From Tropicimonas sp. IMCC6043 (GTDB taxonomy: Bacteria; Pseudomonadota; Alphaproteobacteria; Rhodobacterales; Rhodobacteraceae): a stretch of 64,000 bases of DNA. A program made the translations under genes and the position numbers. The first letter of the stretch is position 1. Each line of letters opens with the position of its first letter. Where the stretch lies: positions 124,001-188,000 of the forward strand of contig NZ_SELO01000001.1 in the NCBI RefSeq assembly GCF_004146235.1. The letters are read 5' to 3'. Under the pieces are notes generated by a model. The model searched no databases, was not told the DNA's origin, and was given only the letters and a program-made list of their open reading frames with translations. Shown in pieces: positions 8,738 through 18,099 of this stretch.

Positions 8738-11700
8738 ATGAAGATCGAACGCAAATTCACCTCGACCGGAGAAGATGCCTACGCCGGGCTGGCCTTCACC
8801 ACCACGAAATCGGAAATCCGCAATCCGGACGGGACCGTGGTGTTCCTCCTGGACGGGATCGACGTGCCGGCCGCCTGGAGCCAGGTGGCGAGCGACGTCA
8901 TCGCGCAGAAGTATTTCCGCAAGGCCGGGGTCGCGGCAAAGCTCAAGCGCGTGAAGGAGAAAGGCGTTCCGGAGTTTCTCTGGCGGTCGGTGCCTGACGA
9001 GAAAGCACTCGAAGCACTGCCCGAAGAGGAGCGTTTCGTGGGCGAGACCTCTGCGCGTCAAGTCTTCGACCGTCTCGCAGGCGCCTGGACCTACTGGGGC
9101 TGGAAGGGCGGCTACTTCACCTCGGAGGCGGATGCCCGCGCCTATTTCGACGAGATGCGCTACATGCTGGCCACCCAACGGGCCGCGCCGAACAGCCCGC
9201 AATGGTTCAACACCGGCCTGCACTGGGCCTATGGCATCGACGGTCCGGGCCAGGGTCATTTCTACGTGGACTACAAGTCCGGCAAGCTGACCAAGTCCAG
9301 TTCCGCATATGAACACCCGCAGCCCCATGCCTGCTTCATCCAGTCCGTTTCCGACGACCTGGTGAACGAGGGTGGCATCATGGACCTTTGGGTCCGCGAG
9401 GCGCGGCTCTTCAAATACGGCTCGGGCACCGGGACCAATTTCTCGTCGCTCCGCGCCGAGGGCGAGGCGCTGTCGGGCGGCGGCAAGTCGTCAGGCCTCA
9501 TGGGCTTCCTGAAGATCGGCGACCGTGCTGCGGGGGCGATCAAGTCGGGCGGCACCACGCGTCGCGCGGCCAAGATGGTGATCTGCGACGCCGATCACCC
9601 GGATATCGAGGAATTCATCAACTGGAAGGTGAAGGAAGAGCAGAAGGTCGCCAGTCTCGTCGCGGGCTCGAAGATGCACGAGGCCAGACTCAACGAGATC
9701 TTCGCATCTATTGGGCAGTGGGACGGCGCGGAAGAGGATGCGTTCGACCCCAAGAAGAACAGCGCCCTCAAGGGTGCAATCAGAGCGGCCAAGAAAGTCG
9801 CCATCCCCGAGACCTATATCAACCGCGTGCTGCAATATGCGCGGCAGGGCTACGCTTCGATCGAGTTCCCGACCTACGACACCGATTGGGACTCAGAAGC
9901 CTACAGCTCGGTCTCGGGGCAGAATTCCAACAATTCCGTCCGCGTCACCGACGCGTTCCTGAAGGCGGTCGAGGCGGATGCGGATTGGGAGCTGATCCGG
10001 CGGACGGACGGCAAGGTCGCCAAGACGATCAAGGCGCGCGACCTTTGGGAGCAGATCGGGCACGCCGCCTGGGCCTGCGCCGATCCCGGCATCCAGTTCC
10101 ACGACACCGTCAACGCCTGGCACACCTGCCCGGAGGATGGTGAGATCCGAGGCTCGAACCCGTGCTCGGAATACATGTTCCTCGACGACACGGCCTGCAA
10201 CCTCGCCTCGATGAACCTGCTGACCTTCCTCAAGGACGGCAAGTTCCAGGCCGAGGAATACATGCACGCCACGCGGCTCTGGACGCTGACGCTGGAAATC
10301 TCGGTCACGATGGCGCAGTTCCCGTCGAAGGAAATCGCCCAGCTCAGCTATGATTTCCGCACCCTCGGGCTTGGCTACGCCAATATCGGCGGCCTGCTGA
10401 TGAACATGGGGTTCAGCTATGACAGCCACGAGGGCAGGGCGCTTTGCGGCGCGCTGACCGCGATCCTCACGGGCGTCGCCTACACGACATCGGCCGAAAT
10501 CGCCGGCGAGCTCGGCCCCTTCGCCGGCTACGAGCGCAACGCGGCCCACATGCTGCGCGTGATCCGCAACCACCGGACGGCCGCGCATGGGGATGCGGAC
10601 GGCTACGAGTCGCTGGCAGTGAAACCGGTGCCGCTCGATCTCGGCTCGATCCCCGATCCGCTGCTCGGCGAACTGGCGCAGCAGGCCTGGGACGAGGCGC
10701 TGCGGCTCGGCGAGATCAACGGCTTTCGCAATGCGCAGGTCTCGGTCATCGCGCCGACAGGCACGATCGGACTGGTGATGGATTGCGACACCACCGGCAT
10801 CGAGCCCGATTTCGCGCTGGTGAAGTTCAAGAAGCTCGCCGGGGGCGGCTATTTCAAGATCATCAACCGTTCGGTGCCCGCCGCGCTCGAAAAGCTCGGC
10901 TACGGCTCGGCGGAAATCGGCGAGATGGTCGCCTATGCGGTGGGTCATGGCACCCTCGGCAATGCACCCGGGATCAACCACACCGCGCTTCTCGGCAACG
11001 GCTTCGGCAAGGCGGAGATCGACAAGATTGAGAAGGCGCTTCCCTCGGCCTTCGACATTCGCTTCGTCTTCAACCAGTGGACGCTCGGGGCGGAGTTCTG
11101 CACCGACGTGCTCGGCATCCCTGCCGAGAAGCTCGCCGACCCGGCCTATGACATGCTGAGCGATCTCGGCTTCACCAAGGCGCAGATCGAGGCCGCGAAC
11201 GACCATGTCTGCGGGACGATGACGCTGGAAGGCGCGCCGTATCTGAAGGAGGAGCATTACGCGGTCTTCGATTGCGCCAATCCCTGCGGCAAGAAAGGCA
11301 AGCGCTTCCTCTCGGTCGACAGCCACATCCGGATGATGGCGGCGGCGCAGAGCTTCATCTCGGGCGCGATCTCCAAGACGATCAACATGCCCAATGACGC
11401 CACGATCGAGGATTGCCAGAAGGCATACGAGCTGTCCTGGTCGCTCGGCACCAAGGCAAACGCGCTCTATCGCGACGGCTCCAAGCTCTCCCAGCCGCTG
11501 GCCTCCGCGCTCGTCGAGGATGACGAGGAGGCGGCCGAGCTTCTCGAGACCGGCACCCCGCAGCAGAAGGCGACGGTGTTGGCCGAGAAGATCATCGAGA
11601 AAGTGGTGGTGAAGGAGGTCGTCCGCAGCCACCGCGAGAAGATGCCCGAGCGGCGCAAGGGCTACACCCAGAAGGCCAATGTCGGCGGCCACAAGGTCTA

Positions 11701-12427
11701 TCTCAGGACGGGCGAATACGCCGACGGCTCCCTGGGCGAGATCTTCATCGACATGCACAAGGAAGGTGCGGGCTTCCGGGCGATGATGAACAACTTCGCC
11801 ATCGCGGTCTCCGTGGGCCTGCAATACGGCGTGCCGCTGGAGGAGTTCGTCGACGCCTTCACCTTCACCAAGTTCGAACCGGCGGGCATCGTTCAGGGCA
11901 ACGACTCGATCAAGAACGCCACCTCGATCCTCGACTACATCTTCCGCGAACTGGCGGTCTCCTATCTCGACCGCACGGACCTCGCCCATGTGAAACCTTC
12001 CGGCCATACCTTCGACGATCTCGGCCGGGGCGAGCACAATGAGGGCGTGAACAACATCGCGGAACTCTCGGAATCTGCTGCCAGCAAGTCCCTCCAGGTG
12101 CTCAAGCAGATCTCCTCGACCGGCTACCTGCGCAAACGGCTGCCCCAAGAGCTGGTTGTGCTTCGGGGTGGGGTCGAGGGCATGGCGGGCGGCATCGCAC
12201 TGGACAGTGCGGCCGACCCGCTGGCCACCTTGCACACGCTGGTTCCCGAAACCGGGGTCGGCGGCGACGTGTCGGTCGGCGCCATCACCTCGCTCGACAA
12301 CCGGGCCAAGGCGCGGATGCAGGGCTACGAAGGCGAGGCTTGCGGCGAGTGCGGCAACTACACGCTGGTCCGCAACGGGACCTGCATGAAGTGCAACACC
12401 TGCGGCGGAACCAGCGGGTGTAGCTGA
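8738..12427 (+). CDS. nrdJ: Adenosylcobalamin-dependent (class II) ribonucleoside-diphosphate reductase
   Basis: This 1229-residue enzyme reduces ribonucleotides to deoxyribonucleotides using coenzyme B12, independent of oxygen. The start [18 protein letters not shown] follows a leader with NrdR boxes. Visible reductase motifs include [12 protein letters not shown] near residue 152, the [10 protein letters not shown] loop, the active-site [11 protein letters not shown] near residue 473 and [14 protein letters not shown]. The C-terminus ends in a Cys-rich tail ([19 protein letters not shown], then CGG) typical of NrdJ thiol transfer or zinc binding. Length fits the long alphaproteobacterial NrdJ. 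An intrinsic terminator follows 130 bp downstream. Confidence 0.96.
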   Translation: MKIERKFTSTGEDAYAGLAFTTTKSEIRNPDGTVVFLLDGIDVPAAWSQVASDVIAQKYFRKAGVAAKLKRVKEKGVPEFLWRSVPDEKALEALPEEERFVGETSARQVFDRLAGAWTYWGWKGGYFTSEADARAYFDEMRYMLATQRAAPNSPQWFNTGLHWAYGIDGPGQGHFYVDYKSGKLTKSSSAYEHPQPHACFIQSVSDDLVNEGGIMDLWVREARLFKYGSGTGTNFSSLRAEGEALSGGGKSSGLMGFLKIGDRAAGAIKSGGTTRRAAKMVICDADHPDIEEFINWKVKEEQKVASLVAGSKMHEARLNEIFASIGQWDGAEEDAFDPKKNSALKGAIRAAKKVAIPETYINRVLQYARQGYASIEFPTYDTDWDSEAYSSVSGQNSNNSVRVTDAFLKAVEADADWELIRRTDGKVAKTIKARDLWEQIGHAAWACADPGIQFHDTVNAWHTCPEDGEIRGSNPCSEYMFLDDTACNLASMNLLTFLKDGKFQAEEYMHATRLWTLTLEISVTMAQFPSKEIAQLSYDFRTLGLGYANIGGLLMNMGFSYDSHEGRALCGALTAILTGVAYTTSAEIAGELGPFAGYERNAAHMLRVIRNHRTAAHGDADGYESLAVKPVPLDLGSIPDPLLGELAQQAWDEALRLGEINGFRNAQVSVIAPTGTIGLVMDCDTTGIEPDFALVKFKKLAGGGYFKIINRSVPAALEKLGYGSAEIGEMVAYAVGHGTLGNAPGINHTALLGNGFGKAEIDKIEKALPSAFDIRFVFNQWTLGAEFCTDVLGIPAEKLADPAYDMLSDLGFTKAQIEAANDHVCGTMTLEGAPYLKEEHYAVFDCANPCGKKGKRFLSVDSHIRMMAAAQSFISGAISKTINMPNDATIEDCQKAYELSWSLGTKANALYRDGSKLSQPLASALVEDDEEAAELLETGTPQQKATVLAEKIIEKVVVKEVVRSHREKMPERRKGYTQKANVGGHKVYLRTGEYADGSLGEIFIDMHKEGAGFRAMMNNFAIAVSVGLQYGVPLEEFVDAFTFTKFEPAGIVQGNDSIKNATSILDYIFRELAVSYLDRTDLAHVKPSGHTFDDLGRGEHNEGVNNIAELSESAASKSLQVLKQISSTGYLRKRLPQELVVLRGGVEGMAGGIALDSAADPLATLHTLVPETGVGGDVSVGAITSLDNRAKARMQGYEGEACGECGNYTLVRNGTCMKCNTCGGTSGCS

Positions 12428-12555
12428 GGACACCTCTCCGGCCCGCTTCCCCGGGCCGGCGCGGGTTGCGGGGCGGGTGCGCCTGCCCCGAGGGCGGATC
12501 AGGCCGCAGGCAGAAAACCGGGCGGTACAAACAATCGAGCCTGATAAGCCAGACT

Positions 12556-12586
12556 GGGGCGCCGAGAGGCGCCCCGATTTCTTTTG
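12556..12586 (+). terminator. Intrinsic terminator downstream of nrdJ
   Basis: A perfect 8-bp GC stem (GGGGCGCC 12556-12563, GGCGCCCC 12568-12575) with a GAGA tetraloop is followed by GATTTCTTTT. This is a textbook Rho-independent terminator on the plus strand. A second hairpin just after the nrdJ stop (arms 12438-12445 and 12452-12459) has no U-run. Confidence 0.9.
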
Positions 12587-13080
12587 GCGTCTGTGTGCTG
12601 GAAACCGACCCTGCGGGGTCATGCAGTTTTGGCACGGAGCAAAGGCCGACAGGCCGCCGTGCCATCGCCGGGCCGCCCGGACGGCCCGGCGATACGTCAA
12701 ATCCGGCGCGCAGCGTCGATCTGATCCGGATACTCCACCATAAAGCGCTCCGGCCCACCGTCGGGTCGCCGCGCCGCGGCCCGGCGATGGCGCGGCTCCG
12801 CGACTGTTGGGCTATCGGTTCCTCAGACCGAAAGAATACGAATACGGTTGCGAGTTCTGCCGTCGCCACGGACAGAATCGGCGCACTGCCCGCGGGTGAA
12901 ATGGGGCGAAAATGTGGCCGACGCGGCACCGGTCCGGAGAAAAGTCCGTCTGACGCCGCTCTAATGCGGGAGGCTCGTCGGCATTGTTCGTCATCGAGCG
13001 CCAATCACTTAGAAAGTTTGACGAAAATGCGTCCGAAGTGGCAGGATTGAGGCGGAAAATCGTCCCTGCCGGAGTGCCCC
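12587..13080. other. Gene-poor spacer between nrdJ terminator and J-domain gene
   Basis: About 0.5 kb with no gene I can support. Open frames exist on both strands, but their translations are Arg/Pro/Ala-rich, lack recognisable motifs and have no ribosome-binding site. The stretch holds a perfect 12-bp hairpin (12664-12693) and a 16-bp inverted repeat listed separately. One plus frame near 12809-12880 reads LLGYRFLRPKEYEYGCEFC, which looks protein-like but has no start codon and soon ends. Confidence 0.5.
12661..12791. repeat. 16-bp inverted repeat with internal 12-bp hairpin
   Basis: GCCATCGCCGGGCCGC at 12661-12676 recurs as its exact reverse complement at 12776-12791, enclosing 99 bp. In addition ATCGCCGGGCCG (12664-12675) pairs perfectly with CGGCCCGGCGAT (12682-12693) across a 6-nt loop, so three related half-sites occur in 130 bp. 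I cannot assign it to a known element; it could be a REP-like unit, an RNA structure or the remnant of a mobile element. Confidence 0.6.
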
Positions 13081-13701
13081 ATGAGCCCCATCGAACGTGT
13101 GCGCGCCAAGGCCCAGGCCAGCGAGATCCTCGGCGTCGGGGTTCATGCTGGCCCGGAGGAACTGCGCGCGGCCTGGCGGCGCATGGCGCGGTCGCTCCAC
13201 CCCGACCAGATGGCGGGCGACAGCCGCCGCTTCATGAATGCCCGGGCCGCTTATGACCTGTTGGCCGATATCGCCGGCCCTGCGGCGGAGGTCCCGGACG
13301 ATCTGGACAGCGCGCCGGTGCGCAAAACCGCCATGCGGCGGGCGCCGATTGTCCGCCCGGCCGTGCCGACCCGGACGCTGTCGCTGGGAGACGAGGTCCG
13401 CGAGATTTGCGAGGCGCATCTGAAGACGCAGGCCGAGAGCGCCGCCGCGGACCACGTGCCGGAACAGGTCACCCGCAGCGGCCGCGCCCTGACCTTCAAG
13501 GTTTCGACGCCGCTGCGAAAGGGCGTGAACCGTGTCGCGGTCCCGACCGACCTGTTCCAGACCCGGCGGGTGTCCCGGCCGACCATCCTGAAATTCGTGG
13601 CCGCAAGCTCCGGATCGGGCGAAATCGTCGTGCCGGAGGGGATTCTGCAACAGCGCTTCCCCGGCGCCCGGCAGGTGCGGCTCCTCTTCGCCTGCCAGTG
13701 A
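13081..13701 (+). CDS. J-domain (DnaJ-like) protein
   Basis: A 206-residue protein with an N-terminal J-domain (about 10-65) containing the essential HPD motif in ARSLHPDQMAGD, so it can stimulate an Hsp70 ATPase. It lacks the Gly/Phe region, the zinc fingers and the substrate domain of DnaJ, so it is a type III J-protein. The C-terminal half includes VSRPTILKFVAASSGSGE; I do not recognise it. It stands alone between nrdJ and an exported protein. Partner and target are unknown. Confidence 0.82.
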   Translation: MSPIERVRAKAQASEILGVGVHAGPEELRAAWRRMARSLHPDQMAGDSRRFMNARAAYDLLADIAGPAAEVPDDLDSAPVRKTAMRRAPIVRPAVPTRTLSLGDEVREICEAHLKTQAESAAADHVPEQVTRSGRALTFKVSTPLRKGVNRVAVPTDLFQTRRVSRPTILKFVAASSGSGEIVVPEGILQQRFPGARQVRLLFACQ

Positions 13702-13835
13702 TCCGCCAAGCCGTGATGCGGGACCGGCCCTCCCTGTGCGGCAGGCGGGTTTTCGGCTGACCCCCCTTTCAGCTGCGTGTTCGATCGGTCATTGTCGGGG
13801 CCTCCGGGCAACCGACGCGACAACAGGAGATTGAC

Positions 13836-14327
13836 ATGCCCCCATCCAAGACACTCCCGGCTCTTGGCCTGGTTTTCTGCAGCACCGCGCTCATCGCGCA
13901 ACCTTACACGCCCCAGGGCGAGGTCGATGGCTGGGGAATCTTCGTCAACGAGGCCAACAAGAGCTGCTTCATGGAGACCACGACCACGGGTGGCCTCATC
14001 ATGCAGATGGGCACCGGCGGCGAGGTCGAGTTCGGCTTCCTCGCGCTCTACACCAAAGGCGAGACCGATATCCGGGACGGCGAGACCGGCGAGATCACCC
14101 TTCAGCTCGGCGACCAGCGCTTCTCGGCCATCGCCGAAGGCGTCGCTCGGGATGGCTATTCGGGCGGCTTCGTCATCGGCAACAACCCGCTTCTGGCCTA
14201 TGACCTCGCCAAGCAGCCGGAACTGATCGTCAACCCGGACGGCGAGAACGTCTTCACGGTTGACTTGACCGGCTCGGAAGAGGCGATGCAGGCAACGCGC
14301 GTCTGCCAGTTGAAGATCGACGGCTGA
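13836..14327 (+). CDS. Small exported protein of unknown function
   Basis: A 163-residue protein with a probable signal peptide (MPPSKTLPALGLVFCSTALIA, cleavage near residue 21) and a mature part starting QPYTPQGEVDGWGIF. One cysteine lies near the mature N-terminus (NKSCFMETTT) and one at the C-terminus (RVCQLKID), suggesting a disulfide in the periplasm. The layout recalls small IalB-like periplasmic proteins, but I cannot confirm membership. A purine-rich AACAGGAGA precedes the start. It converges with xthA. Confidence 0.7.
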   Translation: MPPSKTLPALGLVFCSTALIAQPYTPQGEVDGWGIFVNEANKSCFMETTTTGGLIMQMGTGGEVEFGFLALYTKGETDIRDGETGEITLQLGDQRFSAIAEGVARDGYSGGFVIGNNPLLAYDLAKQPELIVNPDGENVFTVDLTGSEEAMQATRVCQLKIDG

Positions 14328-14351
14328 ACGCTGTGGCCCCGGCCGACGGGG

Positions 14352-15134
14352 TCAGGCGTCGAGCTCGACCCAGATCGGCACATGGTCGGAGGGTTTCGGC
14401 CGGTTGCGGATGTCCTTGTCGATCCGGCAGTCGCGGAGCAGGTCGGCGGCCTGCGGCGTCAGCAGGACATGGTCGATCCGGATGCCGTCGTTTCGGTCCC
14501 AGGCACCGCGCTGATAGTCCCAGAACGTATAATGCCCGGTGTCCTGGGTACAGGCGCGGAACGCCTCGGTGAAGCCGAGATTGACGATCTCGCGATAGGC
14601 GCGGCGGGTTTGGGGCAGGGCCAGCGCGTCCTCGCGCCACGCCTCCGGGCGGGCGGCATCCTCGTCGAGCGGGATGACGTTGTAGTCGCCCGCCATCAGC
14701 GCCGGTTCCTCCCGCGAAAGGAGGTCGCTAGCACGCGCCTTCATCCGCTCCATCCAGGCCAGCTTGTAGTCGTATTTCGGTCCCGGCGCCGGGTTGCCGT
14801 TGGGCAGGTAAAGCCCGCAGAGCCGCACCGCGGCCGTGTCGCCCACGACCGTGGCCTCGATCCAGCGCGCCTGTTCGTCCTCCGCGTCCCCGGGCAGGCC
14901 GCGGGTCACGTCCTCCAGCGGCAGTTTCGAGAGGATCGCGACCCCGTTGAAGCTCTTCTGGCCATGCGTCTCGACATTGTAGCCGCGCTCCTCGAAGAGC
15001 TCGCGCGGGAAATTCTCGTCGACCGACTTGATCTCTTGCAGGAGCACCACGTCGGGCTGCGCCTCGTCGAGCCAGTCACACAGCGCCGCATGGCGCGCCT
15101 TGATGCCGTTGATGTTGAAGGATGCGATCTTCAT
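14352..15134 (-). CDS. xthA: Exodeoxyribonuclease III
   Basis: This 260-residue enzyme is an AP endonuclease and 3'-5' exonuclease of base-excision repair. The start MKIASFNINGIKARH is the standard N-terminus; an in-frame Met 15 codons upstream is rejected. Metal and catalytic motifs are visible: LLQEIKSVDENFP, AGDYNVIPLDEDAARPE, RIDHVLLTP and PSDHVPIWVELD at the C-terminus. Length fits the family. The FKBP gene lies upstream on the same strand at a 70-bp distance. Confidence 0.94.
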   Translation of the reverse strand: MKIASFNINGIKARHAALCDWLDEAQPDVVLLQEIKSVDENFPRELFEERGYNVETHGQKSFNGVAILSKLPLEDVTRGLPGDAEDEQARWIEATVVGDTAAVRLCGLYLPNGNPAPGPKYDYKLAWMERMKARASDLLSREEPALMAGDYNVIPLDEDAARPEAWREDALALPQTRRAYREIVNLGFTEAFRACTQDTGHYTFWDYQRGAWDRNDGIRIDHVLLTPQAADLLRDCRIDKDIRNRPKPSDHVPIWVELDA

Positions 15135-15204
15135 GGCCCGTGCCCCCGCCTCGCCGGGCTGGTCCGCGCCCGGGCTCACAGAAAGCCCGGGAACGGCGGC
15201 GGGG

Positions 15205-15642
15205 TCAACCGGCCTCGTCCACCGAGACCACTTCGACTTCGAAGGTCAGGTCGTGGCCGGCCAGCGGGTGGTTGGCGTCGAGCGTCACGCTCTCGTCGTC
15301 GAACTCGGTCACGACGAGTTGCATCGCCTGGCCATTCGGGGTCTGCGCCTGGAGACGCAGGCCCGTCTCGAGCGGGATATGATCCGGGATGTCGCCGCGC
15401 GGGACCTGCTGGACCTGCTCTGCGTCATGCGCGCCGTAGGCCTCGGCACAAGGCACTTCGACCGTCTTGCTCTCGCCCACTTCCATGCCGTCGATCGCCG
15501 CGTCCAGTCCGGCAATGATCTGCCCGCTGCCGACTGTAAATTCCAGCGGGTCGCGGTCGCGCGAGCTGTCGAATGTGGTCCCGTCCTTCAGGGTGCCGGT
15601 ATAGTGGATACGGACGGTGTCGCCCGCCGTGACGGTGCTCAT
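15205..15642 (-). CDS. FKBP-type peptidyl-prolyl cis-trans isomerase (SlyD-like)
   Basis: A 145-residue FKBP with SlyD/FkpB organisation: GDTVRIHYTGTLKDGTTFDSS opens the FKBP fold and PLEFTVGSGQIIAGLDAAID is the ligand-pocket signature. An insert-in-flap domain follows, about residues 70-125 (IPLETGLRLQAQTPNGQ). The His/Cys-rich metal-binding tail of E. coli SlyD is absent. It probably assists protein folding in the cytoplasm. It is upstream of xthA on the same strand, with its own start near 15642. Confidence 0.9.
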   Translation of the reverse strand: MSTVTAGDTVRIHYTGTLKDGTTFDSSRDRDPLEFTVGSGQIIAGLDAAIDGMEVGESKTVEVPCAEAYGAHDAEQVQQVPRGDIPDHIPLETGLRLQAQTPNGQAMQLVVTEFDDESVTLDANHPLAGHDLTFEVEVVSVDEAG

Positions 15643-15752
15643 GGGAGCCTCTCAATCTGTGTGGGGGGGTGGATTTGCCGGGGCAGCCTGTCTGGCCGGT
15701 GCCCGGTCGCGCGCAGCCAGAGTAAGGCGGCGCGGCCCGTGATGCAAACCGA

Positions 15753-16400
15753 TCAGCCGGAGCGGTGGCTCGGCAGGTCGCTGACGATCGAGCCGATCAT
15801 GACGGCAATGTAGAGCACACCGACCACAGCCTCGAAACCGGCCGCGAGGCGCGCCGGCGCGGTGATCGGCAGGATATCCCCATAGCCGAGCGTGGTGAGC
15901 GTCACGAGGCTGTAATAGATCAGGGAGGACCAGGTGTCGTCATCCGCCATCCCGGCGAAGGACCCAGGATGCCAGCGCTCGATCTGGAGGTAGAGGATCG
16001 CCCAGGCCATGGCGATCAGAAGGTAGCCGAACACCGCGCCCAAAAGGGTCTCGATGTTCCCTTGGTCACGCCGAAGCAGGTTCAGGAAGGTAACGAAAAG
16101 CGCGCCGAAAACCAGCGCGAGCGTGAGCCATGTGAGCAGGATTTCGAGTTCGAACCCGAAAAAGGCGAGGAGACTGGTGACGAACCAGAGCAGGGCCAGC
16201 GCGCTGCCATAGTGATGGATCCGCCGGTTCCTCGTGCCCATGAAGATGCTGCCGATCACGGCGAGTTCGAAGAGCACCAGGCTGACAAGTTCCGATATCC
16301 GCGACGCGCCGAGAACGGGTCCTACAAGGAAAGCGGCGACCAACAGAGTCAGTAGAGCGCCCCAGCGGATGTTGTCGGTCTGATCGTCGATATCTTCCAC
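15753..16400 (-). CDS. Ion channel family protein (K+ channel-type pore)
   Basis: A 215-residue membrane protein with about four N-terminal hydrophobic helices, then a pore helix and selectivity filter TLTTLGYGDILP near residue 172 and a final helix FEAVVGVLYIAVMIGSIVS. The GYGD filter is the K+ channel hallmark. No regulatory RCK domain is present, so it is likely a small two-helix-pore channel appended to a membrane module. The substrate ion is inferred from the filter. It is monocistronic in appearance. Confidence 0.85.
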   Translation of the reverse strand: MEDIDDQTDNIRWGALLTLLVAAFLVGPVLGASRISELVSLVLFELAVIGSIFMGTRNRRIHHYGSALALLWFVTSLLAFFGFELEILLTWLTLALVFGALFVTFLNLLRRDQGNIETLLGAVFGYLLIAMAWAILYLQIERWHPGSFAGMADDDTWSSLIYYSLVTLTTLGYGDILPITAPARLAAGFEAVVGVLYIAVMIGSIVSDLPSHRSG

Positions 16401-16470
16401 CGGTCGCCTCTCCAGCCTTTCCGACGACCAGCCTAGCCCGAGCGGCGCCGGCGCGCGAGGCGAAAGCGTC

Positions 16471-16794
16471 TCAGATCGAGAAGCTGACGCCGCAGCCGCA
16501 GGACGAGGTGGCGTTGGGATTATCGACGGTGAAGCGGGCTCCGATCAGCTCGTCGGAGAAGTCGATCGTGGCATTCTCGAGGAAGGGCAGGGAGACCGGG
16601 TCAACCACGACCCTCTGGCCGTTGCCCTCGAGCACGAGGTCATCGTCCCTGGGCGCGTCGAGCGTGATCTCGTATTGGAAGCCCGAGCAGCCGCCACCCT
16701 CCACGGCCACGCGCAGCGCCTGCGGCGCGGCGTCGATCTCGGTCAGGCGCTCGAAGGCGCGGTCTGTCACTTTCGGGGGCAGGGTCAGTGCCAT
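16471..16794 (-). CDS. A-type iron-sulfur cluster carrier/insertion protein (HesB/IscA/ErpA family)
   Basis: A 107-residue protein with the three cluster-binding cysteines of the family: Cys36 in VEGGGCSGFQYEI, and Cys99 and Cys101 in SSCGCGVSFSI at the C-terminus. It would accept and deliver Fe-S clusters to target enzymes. ErpA is the likeliest member in this lineage, but the sequence alone does not separate ErpA from IscA. It diverges from dgt, the starts lying about 80 bp apart. Confidence 0.92.
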   Translation of the reverse strand: MALTLPPKVTDRAFERLTEIDAAPQALRVAVEGGGCSGFQYEITLDAPRDDDLVLEGNGQRVVVDPVSLPFLENATIDFSDELIGARFTVDNPNATSSCGCGVSFSI

Positions 16795-16872
16795 TAGAAG
16801 CCTCGTTTGTCCCGTCGCATTCCGGTCTTGTCCACGATATATGGGCAGCGGACGCGCTCAACAAGGATTCCC

Positions 16873-18012
16873 ATGGCCCTCGCCCGCTACGCCTGCGACC
16901 CCGCCCAGAGCCGCGGCCGGCTGCACGATGAGGCGATGAGCACTTTTCGCTCGCCCTTTCAGCGCGACCGCGACCGGATCATACATTCCTCAGCCTTCCG
17001 GCGGCTCAAGCACAAGACCCAGGTCTTCGTCGAGCACGAGGGGGATTATTTCCGCACCCGCCTGACACATTCGATTGAGGTGGCCCAGGTGGCGCGCACC
17101 ATCGCAGGAGCGCTTGGCCTCAATGAGGAACTCACCGAGGCTGTCGCGCTGGCCCACGATCTCGGCCACCCGCCTTTCGGCCATACAGGCGAGGACGCGC
17201 TGGCGGCGCTGATGGCGCCGCATGGCGGTTTCGACCACAACGCACAGGCGATCCGCATCGTGACCTCTCTAGAGCGGCACTATGCCGGGTTCGACGGGCT
17301 GAACCTGACCTGGGAGACGCTGGAAGGGATCGCCAAGCACAACGGCCCTGTCTTGCCGCCGCTGCCCTACGGACTCGCGGATTACAACAGCCGGCACGAC
17401 CTCGAAATCGACAGTCATGCCGGGGCCGAGGCCCAGGTCGCCGCGCTGGCCGACGATATCGCCTACAACAACCACGACCTGATGGACGGGCTGCGCGCCG
17501 GGCTCTTCACCGATACCGAGATCGCCGGGCTTCCGATCGTCGGCCCCGCCTATGCCGAGGTCGACGCGGCCTGGCCGGGGCTGGAGGAGAAGCGACGCCG
17601 GCACGAGGCGCTCAGGCGGGTTTTCGGGACGATGGTGACGGACGTGATCGCCACGACGCAGGCGCGGATTGCCGAGACCGACCCCGACTCGCCGCAGGCG
17701 GTGCGTGATCTGGGAGCGCCGCTGGTGCGGTTCTCGGCCAAGGCCTGGGAGGAGATCGAGGCCATCCGTGCCTTCCTCTTCCGGCGGATGTATCGCGCCG
17801 AGAGCGTCATGGCGGAGCGGGCGCGGGTCACGCGGGTGGTCGAGGATCTCTTTCCGCTCTTCATGCACGACCCGGGCCTGTTGCCGGTCGCCTGGCAGGC
17901 AGACGTGGCTGAGGCCGAGGGCGCAACGGCGCTGGCCCGGATCGTCGCCGACTACGTGGCCGGGATGACCGATCGTTACGCCTTGCAGGAGCATGCGCGG
18001 CTGATCGGCTAG
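16873..18012 (+). CDS. dgt: Deoxyguanosinetriphosphate triphosphohydrolase-like protein
   Basis: A 379-residue HD-domain hydrolase that removes triphosphate from dNTPs, usually dGTP. Metal-site motifs are clear: RLTHSIEVAQVARTI supplies the first His, and AHDLGHPPFGHTGEDAL supplies the HD pair and following His. The start MALARYACDP follows a purine-rich AAGGATTCCC; an in-frame Met 22 codons upstream is rejected because it reaches into the shared spacer with the Fe-S carrier. The family is the dGTPase-like type 2 group. argS follows on the same strand. Confidence 0.92.
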   Translation: MALARYACDPAQSRGRLHDEAMSTFRSPFQRDRDRIIHSSAFRRLKHKTQVFVEHEGDYFRTRLTHSIEVAQVARTIAGALGLNEELTEAVALAHDLGHPPFGHTGEDALAALMAPHGGFDHNAQAIRIVTSLERHYAGFDGLNLTWETLEGIAKHNGPVLPPLPYGLADYNSRHDLEIDSHAGAEAQVAALADDIAYNNHDLMDGLRAGLFTDTEIAGLPIVGPAYAEVDAAWPGLEEKRRRHEALRRVFGTMVTDVIATTQARIAETDPDSPQAVRDLGAPLVRFSAKAWEEIEAIRAFLFRRMYRAESVMAERARVTRVVEDLFPLFMHDPGLLPVAWQADVAEAEGATALARIVADYVAGMTDRYALQEHARLIG

Positions 18013-18099
18013 GCCCGGGCAGGGGGCACGGTGGCCGGGCCGGCATTGACGCGGGCGGGGGCCATGATACACCGCGCGGCAGTTCCAGAGGATCCGACG

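Noticed and set aside
12466-13050. Long open frames on both strands after nrdJ
   Set aside because: They overlap a terminator and hairpins, lack ribosome-binding sites, and translate to Arg/Pro/Gly-rich sequence typical of GC-rich non-coding DNA.
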